From positions 37,425-101,424 of the forward strand of contig JAQSWS010000013.1 of assembly GCA_029266495.1 (NCBI GenBank): DNA of 64,000 bases, written 5' to 3'. Source of the DNA: Rariglobus sp. (GTDB taxonomy: Bacteria > Verrucomicrobiota > Verrucomicrobiia > Opitutales > Opitutaceae). The translations under genes were made by a program, and so were the position numbers. Below the pieces are notes generated by a model, which was not told the origin of the DNA, did no database searches, and was given only the letters and a program-made list of their open reading frames with translations. Positions 37,001 through 44,635 of the stretch are shown here, one piece after another (within the stretch, counting starts at the first letter, position 1; each line of letters begins with the position of its first letter).

Positions 37001-39820
37001 TCCGTGCAGGCAATGATCGGTTACACCATCGGCCTCGACGAACTGGCCAAAGGCGACGCCGAGGCCAAGGCGAAGAACATGGAGAAGGCGCTCGAGTGGT
37101 ATCTGAAGTCCGCAGAACTCGGGAACATCAACGCGATGATCGCGGCGGGCGGCCTGTATTATGCAGGCGAAGGCACGGAGAAAAATCCTCGCAAGGCCCT
37201 CGCATGGTATGAGAAAGCCGCGGCCACAGGCGACGCCATGGCCCAGATGTTCGTGACGACCACCAAAGAATCGCTCGCGATGTCCGACCTCGTCGAGTCC
37301 CAGAAAAACATGAAGAAGTTGCGCGACCGCATCGACGGCGTCGCGCAGGTGGAAACGCCGGCCGCCGTCGGCGCAAAAACCGGCGTCAAAGACCTGCGCA
37401 AAAACTCCCCGTGGACCACGGACGACATGCTCGCCGCGCTGAAGGCAGGCGCCGACCACAATGCGCTCGCGAAGGCGATCGAGCACGACAAGACCGCCGT
37501 CGGGTTCAACGACTTCGAACTGAAACGCCTGCTCAACACGCCGGAAGGCCGGCGCATCGAGAGCTTCGGTCCGTTGAGCACCACGCTGCACGGACACTCA
37601 CGCCAAGGCGCCGGAGCCTGGGCGCATGAGCTGGCAAAAACCGCGATCGAAGCGCGTCGTCAGCAAGTCGGCCGCGTTCCCAAGGTCATCGACACGCCGG
37701 AACTCCGCGCGAAGGCCGCGGCGGGCGACGTCGGGGCCTTGTTTGCACTGACGATGCTGCCCATGGCGGAAAGAAAGCTGGGCCCCGTTGCGAGCATTCA
37801 CCCCGACGAACTCCGGAAAAAAATCGTCGAGGCCAACTATGCCCCGGCATTCCATTACGCCGCCGACGCATTTCGCAACAACTCCGACAAGTCCAGGAAC
37901 GATCCGGTCAAGTATGCGGACTATCTCTGGAAAGCGGCTGAGGCCGGCAGTCCCGAGGGCATGCGCGCCTTGGGCATGCTGTTCGTCGCCCCCGGCGAAA
38001 CCTGCGTGGCATCGAATTACGCGGAGGCGGAATACTGGCTGATCGAGGCCGCCGCGCGCGCACGCGAAGGCACGATGGAGGATCTCTACAACAACCCCGG
38101 CCGCGACGTGGCGTTCCTCTACAGCTTCACCACGCCGCTCGGCGGACCGCAGTCCTGGCCTTTGAGTTCGGCCGACGAAGCAACGCTGCGTTGGGCCCGC
38201 GAATTGATCCGTCGCGGCGGAAAACTCGCGGAGGTCGCCGAGGTGAGCCTGACCGCCATCGAGCGCGAAACACGCGCCGCCGATGTCCGCGCCAAACTCG
38301 CCGCCCTTCCGCCCGAGGTGTCGCTTTGGTCCGCCAACGAGGTTGCCCGTCTCGATAAAGCCGCGCGCGCCGGCGACACCTCCGCGGCCTTGAAACTCGG
38401 CGAGGCATGCGCGAGCGGCCGCGGCGTTCGCCAGCAGGATGTGCGTGCGGTGGAATACTACGAGCTCGCCGCCGCCGGCGGCAGCGCAAAGGCGATGCGC
38501 GCCCTCGCCTGGCATTGTGAAAAGGGTTTCGGCGTGAAAAAGAACGCCGCCCGCCGCGTCACCTGGCTCGAAAAAGCCGGCGCGGCCGGCGACGCCTCCG
38601 CCTGGCGCGAAGTCGGAGACCTGCACCAGTTCTACAACGAGGATAAATCCATCGGCCAAAACTATCCGCGCGCCTTGGCCGCGTATGAGAAGGCGATCGC
38701 CGCCGGCGACATTCCCGCCCTTCATCAACTCGGGATGATGCACGAGGAAGGTCGTGGTGTTCCCAAAAACCTCACCAAGGCCGGAGAACTCTACCGCACG
38801 GGCGCGGAGGGCGGGCATGCCAACGCGCAGCGACGGTTTGCGCAGATGCTGGATGCGGAGAAAAAATTCGCGGAAGCGGCTATCTGGTTCGGCAAGGCGG
38901 CGGACGGCGGGGCATTCGGCGCACGCCACGCCCAGGCGCGCATGCTGGCCAAGGCCGGTAACCTCGGCGCCGCGTTTCCCGTTTACCGCCGCGTGGTCAC
39001 GGAGGATCCCGCCCACTTCCAGGCCCAGATGGAATTTGGGTTGTTGCTGGAGCAGCGCAAAGAACTCGCCGAGGCCGCCAAGGCCTACCGCGCGGTGATC
39101 GCGGTGAATTCCGACTACAACGTGTATCGCGAAGAGGCGAAAACGCGTCTCGCCGCCATCGAAAGCCAACCCGCTCCCCCGTCCGACAGCGACGCAGCGC
39201 TACGCAAACAAGCCGAGGCCGGCGACCCGAACGCCATGCTGGCGTATGCCCACAAGATCGGAAACACGCGCAACGCCGAGGCGCTCGAATGGGTAAAAAA
39301 AGCCGCCGAAAAAGGCCAGGCTGACGCGATGTTGCTGCTGGCCGGAAACCTGATGGCGACCAACAAACCCGTCGCGATCCAGTGGATGCAAAAATCGGCC
39401 GACGCCGGAAACCTCGAAGCCAAACTCCGCCTCGGCGCCGCGATGCTCCAAGGCAGCGAAGTGCCCCGCGACCAAGCCGGCGGACTAAAGCTCGTCACTG
39501 CAGCGGCCGACGGCGGATTTGCCCCCGCGCAATTTGAACTCGGTCGCCTCTTCGTCACCGGCGGTCCCGATCTCATGCCGCAACCGGCGCGCGGCGTGGA
39601 GCTGTTGAAAAAAGCCGCCGCGCAGAACCTGCCCGCCGCCATGGCCATCCTCGGCGAGATCTACGAAAAAGGCGTGTCAGGGGGCATCCCCGCCGATCCG
39701 CGCGAGGCGCTGAAGTGGTATGAGCAGGCGCTGAAAGCCGGCGTGCAACAAGTGCGCCCCGCCGTGGAACGACTCCGCATCACCCTGGGTGGAAAAACCC
39801 CGCCGCCCGACAAAAAATAA
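34067..39820 (+). CDS. Giant secreted Sel1-repeat protein
   Basis: 1,917 residues from ATG 34067 with a signal peptide ending in RAHA. Nearly the whole length is made of Sel1-like repeats of about 36 residues (pattern 'A-x-x-G-x-x-x-A-Q-x-x-L-G-x-x-Y-x-x-G-x-G-x-x-x-x-x-A-x-A-x-x-W-x-x-K-A'); several dozen are present. Two non-repeat segments interrupt them at about 645-764 and 1064-1211. The end is KTPPPDKK. The repeats predict a long alpha-solenoid scaffold for protein contacts in the periplasm or outside. Nothing indicates an enzyme. The gene is flanked by a GH88 gene and its decayed copy, and the DUF1990 gene follows after 4 bp. Confidence 0.9.
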   Translation: MKPSRLCSAFGLCCVSLLVSGPRAHAEDDEPLSLAALHAKAEAGDVQAWVELGQRYELGEQGLEQDYAKARAWYQKAAAKDNGYAAFQLAAMARAGDNGKEPDPADAFRWMQKAAGLGFPGAHVELGAMHQHGEGTPRNLVESLKAYLKGAELNDAEAQFRAGMAFAEGRGTKKDLLTAAKWLARAAAGHDEASAKLRELLAENPDLDAKLEAQAPEVTKQLLAKAAKGDAEAQMALVELYSLGGGGLAPSQATALKWLRAAAAAGNADAQFGLGKRILWGDATENETGATEWFKKAAAQKMPEAFYELGLSYRIGQQVEKDPVESLKWFRGAADLGHVDAKRHVALAYQNGWGVPADVKEAARWFADAANHGHTPSMYALAMIVLEEGELKDSALARKWLTRASELNDGDAKEALDKLDDAENEAKFTAQIPPAVTGPTRALFLNALRGNADAQFKLGVTFGYGNADGLRADPAEQLKWFKLAAEQGHVFAQRNLGQVLMTGKDVPRDDAEAFKWMQRAAEQKDADACYYLGVLYREGRGTARNSAEAARWLKLSADGGRHSARMDLAALLLAGDGVDKNEAEAVALLVKTADEKNGEAMWRLSQLYARGVNGAAPDAAKAHELIVKAGGLGHPEAKSRLAELATAANAEKLAAIEREFQTAFSAATTMGDRKKAIVVYSRAMGEFRYSENLTQPQICEKVLAVLRPKMEANLAEAGEYAMAINSLVFDNATLQRVLPAHVTSRIKAHAQEVSAAYQRREEALQPIRTWIPKAEAGDLHAQMQIAEGLLAAGPAQDVPGAIKWFQRAADAGHAPARQRLGKILYDDALAEEKAGRKDTSRLGFEKSAGYGNTDAMLLLAARHVSGAYGKEDAVAAKAWAEKAIAAGDKRGTDLLQLFGAVKDMGARETFDAALKAYDAKDFAAALAGWEKGAAAGDAYAMFALGVLYERGEGVKTSYVTAKSWYEKAQAAGHPKAAESVQAMIGYTIGLDELAKGDAEAKAKNMEKALEWYLKSAELGNINAMIAAGGLYYAGEGTEKNPRKALAWYEKAAATGDAMAQMFVTTTKESLAMSDLVESQKNMKKLRDRIDGVAQVETPAAVGAKTGVKDLRKNSPWTTDDMLAALKAGADHNALAKAIEHDKTAVGFNDFELKRLLNTPEGRRIESFGPLSTTLHGHSRQGAGAWAHELAKTAIEARRQQVGRVPKVIDTPELRAKAAAGDVGALFALTMLPMAERKLGPVASIHPDELRKKIVEANYAPAFHYAADAFRNNSDKSRNDPVKYADYLWKAAEAGSPEGMRALGMLFVAPGETCVASNYAEAEYWLIEAAARAREGTMEDLYNNPGRDVAFLYSFTTPLGGPQSWPLSSADEATLRWARELIRRGGKLAEVAEVSLTAIERETRAADVRAKLAALPPEVSLWSANEVARLDKAARAGDTSAALKLGEACASGRGVRQQDVRAVEYYELAAAGGSAKAMRALAWHCEKGFGVKKNAARRVTWLEKAGAAGDASAWREVGDLHQFYNEDKSIGQNYPRALAAYEKAIAAGDIPALHQLGMMHEEGRGVPKNLTKAGELYRTGAEGGHANAQRRFAQMLDAEKKFAEAAIWFGKAADGGAFGARHAQARMLAKAGNLGAAFPVYRRVVTEDPAHFQAQMEFGLLLEQRKELAEAAKAYRAVIAVNSDYNVYREEAKTRLAAIESQPAPPSDSDAALRKQAEAGDPNAMLAYAHKIGNTRNAEALEWVKKAAEKGQADAMLLLAGNLMATNKPVAIQWMQKSADAGNLEAKLRLGAAMLQGSEVPRDQAGGLKLVTAAADGGFAPAQFELGRLFVTGGPDLMPQPARGVELLKKAAAQNLPAAMAILGEIYEKGVSGGIPADPREALKWYEQALKAGVQQVRPAVERLRITLGGKTPPPDKK

Positions 39821-39824
39821 TCCG

Positions 39825-40430
39825 ATGAAAATCCGTCCGTGCAGCCTCGGTTCCGGCATGGACTTCGTGCAGGCCGGGGCACTCGTGCGAAACTTCACGG
39901 ACGCGCAGGTCTTTCCCGAACACACCACCTCCGTCGCGCTCAACGTTGCGGGGCCGATCAAACAGTGGCGCATGGAATTCCTGTTCGGTTACGCCATTTT
40001 CCCGCCGAACATCATGCGCTTCGACGCGGAGTGGACGAATGCCGGCCGCAAAATGGCCGTCGGAGATGTGATCATTCAGCGAACGATGATGCCGCCGGTC
40101 GGCTTCGGTGTGTGCATCGAATTTGCCGTGCGGGTGTGTGCGTTGTTCGACGACGAGAAACGGCTCGGCTTCGCCTACGAGACGCTGTCGGGTCACCCTG
40201 AAAGCGGCGTGTCGGAGTTTTATTTCGAAGAGCGGGAAGGCGACGTGTTCTTTACGATCCACACGCGCTCGCAGCCGAGCCACTGGACCGCCCGCTTCGC
40301 GAGTTGCGTCTTCACCTTGCCGTATCAAGCTTGGTGCACCCGACGCGCCGCGGCCCAGGTGCGCACTCGCTTCCACCAGGAAAACGCGGCGTCCATCGCC
40401 GCGCAGGCACAAAAAAAGCCGGAGGCGTAA
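39825..40430 (+). CDS. DUF1990 family protein
   Basis: 201 residues. It shows the DUF1990 pattern: ARG-free opening, VGDVIIQRTMMPPVGFGVCIEFAV, then FGFAYETL-like 'RLGFAYETLSGHPESGVSEFYF'. The family is a small hydrophobic-ligand (START/SRPBCC-like) fold of unknown ligand. It begins 4 bp after the stop of the Sel1 gene, so it is probably cotranscribed. Its last codons overlap a hairpin that serves as terminator on the opposite strand. Confidence 0.8.
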   Translation: MKIRPCSLGSGMDFVQAGALVRNFTDAQVFPEHTTSVALNVAGPIKQWRMEFLFGYAIFPPNIMRFDAEWTNAGRKMAVGDVIIQRTMMPPVGFGVCIEFAVRVCALFDDEKRLGFAYETLSGHPESGVSEFYFEEREGDVFFTIHTRSQPSHWTARFASCVFTLPYQAWCTRRAAAQVRTRFHQENAASIAAQAQKKPEA

Positions 40431-40446
40431 ACCTCCGACTTTTTTG
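40411..40446. terminator. Bidirectional terminator between DUF1990 and GH88 genes
   Basis: AAAAAAAGCCGGAGG, loop CGTAAA, CCTCCGACTTTTTT, with one mismatch. It has A and T runs on both sides, so it can stop both the DUF1990 transcript on the plus strand and the GH88 transcript on the minus strand. The left arm overlaps the DUF1990 stop region. Confidence 0.75.
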
Positions 40447-40500
40447 ACGGCGTGCACCGTGGACGCAACCCGTGCGCGCGGTGGATGCTCGTCGGATTTT

Positions 40501-41913
40501 TTAGAAGAACGTCAGGTAGTTGCCCTCGCTGATGCGCTTGATGAGGAGCGCGAGTTCCATCGCATGGTAGTCGCCCCACATCGACGATTCGCCGCAGGGG
40601 ACCTTCCGGCCCTTCGGAATGTGGTCCCAGCCGTTCGGACGGTGGTAAACGCTGTGGAGCAGCAGGCCCTGGTGCTTTTTGTCGGTGGACAGGTAGGCGT
40701 CGGAAAAGAGCGTGTTCGCGACGGTGAGCCCGGCTTGAAAATAACGTTTGCCGGCAGCTTTTTCACCCTTGTCGGAAAGCCACTGGCCGAGACGGAGGAA
40801 ACCTTGCGCGGCGATCGCGGCCGCGGAGCTGTCCACGGGCTCGAAAGCGTTGAAGGGGTTGGCGGGTTTCGTGGTGATGTCGCCCAGCGCGGCCCAGTTG
40901 AGCGCGGCGCTGTCCCAGTAAGGAATGCCGTCCTTGGCGGAATAGCCATCGATGTAGTAATCGGCGGTGGCACGAGCGGTCTCGAGGAAGAGATCGGTCA
41001 CGGCACGGCGTCCGCCGACGGCGTCGAGGTCGGAGCCTTTCACGGTCTCGAGGAATTCAAGCTGCTCGGCGTAACCGGCGATGATCCAGGCCGCCCCGCG
41101 CGTCCAGGTGGTGAAGGGCGAGTAGCCTTGCTGCGAGGACGGGCAGCGGAACTGGCCGTCGTTGCGATTGAAGACGGACTCGTGGGCAACGCGTCCGCGC
41201 ACATCGTAGCTGTCGCGGCCCTGGCCGAAAAAGACGTTGTAGCGGGCGGTGGTCGCGGCGTGCTCGATCGCGCGATGGAGGAGGTTGACGGGCTTGTCCC
41301 CCTCGCCCATCAGCGCGTGGCCGAGCTGGTGCGCGACGACGAGCGAACGCATGGAGCGAATCGTGTCGGCGAAGAGGGACTGCGGACCGTTGAAGGAATA
41401 TACGTAGCCGGAGGGCTTCACGCCAGGCGAGCCCTTCACCGGCGACCAGGGTGCGTTCTGGTTGGTGGTGGCGTGGCGGGCGGCCTGAACGGCGCCGGAG
41501 ACCTTGAGCGCGAGTTCGGTGAAGTTGAGCTCGTCCTGGTTGAAGGGGATTTTGCCCTCGAACATCAGGCGGCGGAGATTGCCGTAGGTGGAAACGTTGT
41601 TGAAGCCGTGGTCGTGGACGCCGACATGCGAAACGTGCGAGGCCATGAGCTGCACGGTCTTTTCGCGACCAAGCTTCAGGAAACGCTCGTCGCCGGTGGC
41701 GTCGTATTGGAGGAACGCCATGCCGAACTGGAAGCCCTGCGTCCACTCGGTCCAGCCGCGCGAGGTGTAGCTGCCTTTCACGGTGAAGACGGGCGTGCCC
41801 TTGGTGGGATCCCAGGATTTGTTGATCGAATCGATCTTCTGACCGGCGAGTTCAAACACGCGGTCAACTTTCTTCTGGAGCTTGGCGGGGGTCAGCGTGG
41901 CGTCGATTTTCAT
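40501..41913 (-). CDS. Unsaturated glucuronyl hydrolase-like glycoside hydrolase (GH88)
   Basis: 470 residues from ATG 41913. The alpha/alpha-barrel shows GH88 landmarks: GVHDHGFNN (one acidic catalytic residue), WTRGAAWIIAGYAEQ in the WARGQAW region, GIPYWDSAALNWA and SSAAAIAAQGFLRLG. GH88 enzymes hydrate unsaturated glucuronyl ends made by polysaccharide lyases. There is no signal peptide, so it acts in the cytoplasm on imported oligosaccharides. Its C-terminus is duplicated as a pseudogene at 33.8 kb. The terminator at 40411 lies downstream. Confidence 0.9.
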   Translation of the reverse strand: MKIDATLTPAKLQKKVDRVFELAGQKIDSINKSWDPTKGTPVFTVKGSYTSRGWTEWTQGFQFGMAFLQYDATGDERFLKLGREKTVQLMASHVSHVGVHDHGFNNVSTYGNLRRLMFEGKIPFNQDELNFTELALKVSGAVQAARHATTNQNAPWSPVKGSPGVKPSGYVYSFNGPQSLFADTIRSMRSLVVAHQLGHALMGEGDKPVNLLHRAIEHAATTARYNVFFGQGRDSYDVRGRVAHESVFNRNDGQFRCPSSQQGYSPFTTWTRGAAWIIAGYAEQLEFLETVKGSDLDAVGGRRAVTDLFLETARATADYYIDGYSAKDGIPYWDSAALNWAALGDITTKPANPFNAFEPVDSSAAAIAAQGFLRLGQWLSDKGEKAAGKRYFQAGLTVANTLFSDAYLSTDKKHQGLLLHSVYHRPNGWDHIPKGRKVPCGESSMWGDYHAMELALLIKRISEGNYLTFF

Positions 41914-42024
41914 GGTAAATGGATGGCCCAAGCGTGCCGGCGCTCGTTTTCAAAACAAGGGCCAACTGCCAGCACAAACCCGCGCTCTCAGCACGAAGCC
42001 GACCCGAGGCATCGGAGGGGTTTG

Positions 42025-42131
42025 GCCACAAAAATCACAAAGGTGCCGTCCGGTTCTCAAATCCCTGCGTTGCGCCCATAGGCGCGCGGGAGAGTTTTTT
42101 CCCGGACAATCCCTTTTGTGCTTTTTGTGGC
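42025..42131. repeat. Long imperfect inverted repeat (CCACAAAAA type)
   Basis: GCCACAAAAATCACAAAGG (from 42025) is matched in inverted orientation by CCTTTTGTGCTTTTTGTGGC (42112-42131) with two or fewer differences. It lies in a 232-bp gap between two genes on the same strand. It resembles palindromic elements that are dispersed in many environmental bacterial genomes; function unknown. Confidence 0.75.
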
Positions 42132-42145
42132 AATACTCCGGGGCG

Positions 42146-43387
42146 TCACCCCGCGAACGTCGTCATCAGCTCCGCGTAGATCTTCGCGCTCGCGACCAGT
42201 TCGCGCACCGAGGCGCGTTCGTCGACCGCGTGGCAGTGGTCGCCGCCGGGACCGTGACCGAGCGTGGGAATTTTCAGGTGATGCGAGAAGAAGTGCATGT
42301 CGTTAAAACCATAGGACGTGCGAAACACGCTTTTCACCCGGCGCACGCGCGTCACGCAGTCCGCCATCGCGGCGAAGAACGGGCCTTCGGGCGGCGTGAA
42401 ACACGGATGGTTGTCGGAAACTTTTTCGACGGTGATGCGGCATTGCGGAATGGCCTTCGCCGCCTGCTGCAAGAACGCCCGCAGCTCCTTTTCCGCGGCG
42501 GCAACCGTCTCGACGGGCAATACCCGGCGATCGATGGAAAAACTCGCGAGCGCGGGCACGGTGTTGATCTTGCCGCCCTCGCCCGGGGCAAAGATGCCGC
42601 CGAGGTTGATCGTGGGCGTCTTCACCGTGCCGTCGGGGGCCGTGAACGTGCGTTTCGCGAGCAGGCGTTTGTAGGCGTCGAGCGCACCCACGAGGGCGGA
42701 CATCTTTTCAAGGGCGTTGATGCCGTGTTCGGGCCGGCTGCCGTGGGCGGCGCGCCCGTGCACGGTGACGTTGAGCCAGACCACGCCGTTGTGCCCGCAA
42801 CAGATGCCGTTGCCCTCCCCGCCCTCCATCACGATGGCGTAATCGGGACGGATCGGCGCGTGTTTCACGAGCCAGCCGGCGCCGAGTTCGGAATCGGTCT
42901 CCTCGTCGGCGGTGAACGACACCTCGATGTGGGTCTTCGGAACCACGCCGGTGGCCTTCAGCGCGCGCAAGGCCAGCAGCAACGAGGCGTGCGAACCCTT
43001 CATGTCGGCCGTGCCGCGACCATAAATCCAGCCGCGCTCGACCGCGCCGCTGAACGGACTGCCATGTCGCCAGTCACCGGATACGGGCACCACGTCATAA
43101 TGGGCGTTGAAATGGAGCGTCTTCTTCGCACCGCGCGCGGCGAGCTTGCCGAGGACGTTGTAGCGCGGGAAGCCGTGCTGCGCAGGCGGCAGGTGCTGTT
43201 TCAGCAGGCGCGGAGGAATCGTGAAGCGCTTCGTCTTGAGTCCCGCGGCGTTCAACTCGTCCGCAAGCAGGCGCGTGATCGCGTCATAGTGATCGCCGGG
43301 AGGGTTGACGGTCGGCAGGCGCACCAGGCGCTGCAGCAAGGCGACCAGGTCCGAGGCATGCGCATCGATATAGGCGGAGGGCGACAT
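42146..43387 (-). CDS. M20/ArgE/DapE-type metallopeptidase
   Basis: About 413 residues from ATG 43387 (an ATG at 43414 is an alternative). The M20 pattern is complete: HFNAHYDVVPV (His and Asp of the metal site), YGRGTADMKG (metal Asp), ADEETDSELG (Glu-Glu), EGGEGNG and, near the C-terminus, HGPGGDHCHAVDE. These amidohydrolases remove acyl or amino acid groups with two zinc ions, in the cytoplasm. Substrate unknown. It is divergent from the cupin gene. Confidence 0.9.
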   Translation of the reverse strand: MSPSAYIDAHASDLVALLQRLVRLPTVNPPGDHYDAITRLLADELNAAGLKTKRFTIPPRLLKQHLPPAQHGFPRYNVLGKLAARGAKKTLHFNAHYDVVPVSGDWRHGSPFSGAVERGWIYGRGTADMKGSHASLLLALRALKATGVVPKTHIEVSFTADEETDSELGAGWLVKHAPIRPDYAIVMEGGEGNGICCGHNGVVWLNVTVHGRAAHGSRPEHGINALEKMSALVGALDAYKRLLAKRTFTAPDGTVKTPTINLGGIFAPGEGGKINTVPALASFSIDRRVLPVETVAAAEKELRAFLQQAAKAIPQCRITVEKVSDNHPCFTPPEGPFFAAMADCVTRVRRVKSVFRTSYGFNDMHFFSHHLKIPTLGHGPGGDHCHAVDERASVRELVASAKIYAELMTTFAG

Positions 43388-43434
43388 TGCCTCGAAACGT
43401 AGACGGATTGCCATGACGCGCGAGGCGATAAAAC

Positions 43435-43950
43435 ATGACGCCCGTGCCCGTCACCGCCGCCGAAATCATCGCCTCACTCCAGCTTGAGCCGCTCCCGAAC
43501 GAAGGGGGCTTTTTCCGGCGCACGTATACCAGCGCCGCCGTTTTGGCGGACGGGCGCCCGGCCGGCACCGCGATTTATTTCCTCATCACGCCGGAGGGCT
43601 TTTCCGCGCTGCACGCGCTGGTCACGGACGAGGTGTGGCATTTTTACGCGGGTGATCCGGTCGAGCACGTGATGCTCGATTCCGCCGCTTCCGGACGCGC
43701 CGGCCACCCGACCGGGACCGGCACGCACACGCGGCTCGGCACCGATTTCGCCCGCGGGCATCAGTCCCAGCTCACCGTGCCGGGTGGCGTCTGGCAGGCC
43801 GCCCGCCTGGTTCCGGGCGGTGCATGGGCTCTCCTCGGCTGCACGATGTCGCCCGGCTGGGACGAGCGTGAGTTCACCTTGGGCGAACGCGAGGTCCTCC
43901 TTGCGCGTTTTCCGGAATGGGCCGCCGATATTCGCGCACTCACGCGATGA
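43435..43950 (+). CDS. DUF985 (cupin) protein
   Basis: 171 residues. It has the DUF985 pattern: NEGGFFRRTY near the start, FLITPEGFSALHALVTDEVWHFYAGDP, then a strand-rich cupin core ('GGVWQAARLVPGGAWALLGCTMSPGWDEREFTLG'). The family binds small ligands, possibly sugars; activity unknown. It is followed closely by the pyridoxamine phosphate oxidase gene. Confidence 0.85.
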   Translation: MTPVPVTAAEIIASLQLEPLPNEGGFFRRTYTSAAVLADGRPAGTAIYFLITPEGFSALHALVTDEVWHFYAGDPVEHVMLDSAASGRAGHPTGTGTHTRLGTDFARGHQSQLTVPGGVWQAARLVPGGAWALLGCTMSPGWDEREFTLGEREVLLARFPEWAADIRALTR

Positions 43951-43992
43951 TTTTTGACAGCCTCCCCGCTCCGGGCATGGTGGGGCAACATC

Positions 43993-44631
43993 ATGTCCCT
44001 CGCCGATCTTCGCAAAGACTACAGCCTGTCCGGTCTGCTTGAGAAGGATCTCGCGCGCGATCCGTTCCGCCAGTTCGACAAGTGGTTTCAGGAGGCGCAG
44101 GCCGCCAAGCTGGTCGAACCCAACGCCATGACGCTCGCCACCGCCACCCGTGACGGCCGCCCGGCCGCCCGCACCGTGCTGCTCAAGGGCGTGGATGGCC
44201 GCGGCTTCGTTTTTTTCACCAATTACGAGAGCCGCAAGGGCCGCGACCTTGCCGAAAATCCCCGCGCCAGCCTTCTGTTTCCCTGGCTCGCCCTTGAGCG
44301 CCAGGTCACCATCGAAGGCGCGATCACCAAGGTGAGCCGCGAGGAAAGCGCCGCGTATTTCCACAGCCGTCCGCGCGCCAGCCAGCTCGGCGCGTGGGTC
44401 TCCCAGCAAAGCTCCCTTATCACCGGCCGCGCCGTGCTCGAGGACGCGATGAAGACCCTCGAAAAAAAATACGCCGGCATCGAGGTGCCCGTGCCGCCCG
44501 CGTGGGGCGGCTATCGCCTTGTCCCGGAGACCGTGGAGTTCTGGCAGGGCCGCCGCAGCCGGCTGCACGACCGGCTGCGTTATCGCCGGGAGGCCTCCGG
44601 CGACTGGACCGTCGAGCGCCTTGCCCCCTGA
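43993..44631 (+). CDS. pdxH: Pyridoxamine 5'-phosphate oxidase
   Basis: 212 residues. It matches PdxH over its length: [23 protein letters not shown] (FMN-binding opening), [37 protein letters not shown], the [16 protein letters not shown] block and the C-terminal [15 protein letters not shown] motif. It makes pyridoxal phosphate from pyridoxamine or pyridoxine phosphate in the cytoplasm. ATG at 43993 follows the cupin gene by 42 bp. The downstream PAS kinase begins 4 bp after its stop. Confidence 0.95.
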   Translation: MSLADLRKDYSLSGLLEKDLARDPFRQFDKWFQEAQAAKLVEPNAMTLATATRDGRPAARTVLLKGVDGRGFVFFTNYESRKGRDLAENPRASLLFPWLALERQVTIEGAITKVSREESAAYFHSRPRASQLGAWVSQQSSLITGRAVLEDAMKTLEKKYAGIEVPVPPAWGGYRLVPETVEFWQGRRSRLHDRLRYRREASGDWTVERLAP

Positions 44632-44635
44632 TCCC

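Noticed and set aside
40108..42081. Long plus-strand open frame opposite the GH88 gene
   Set aside because: The minus strand has the GH88 motifs and the proper terminator. The plus-strand product is a composition artefact.
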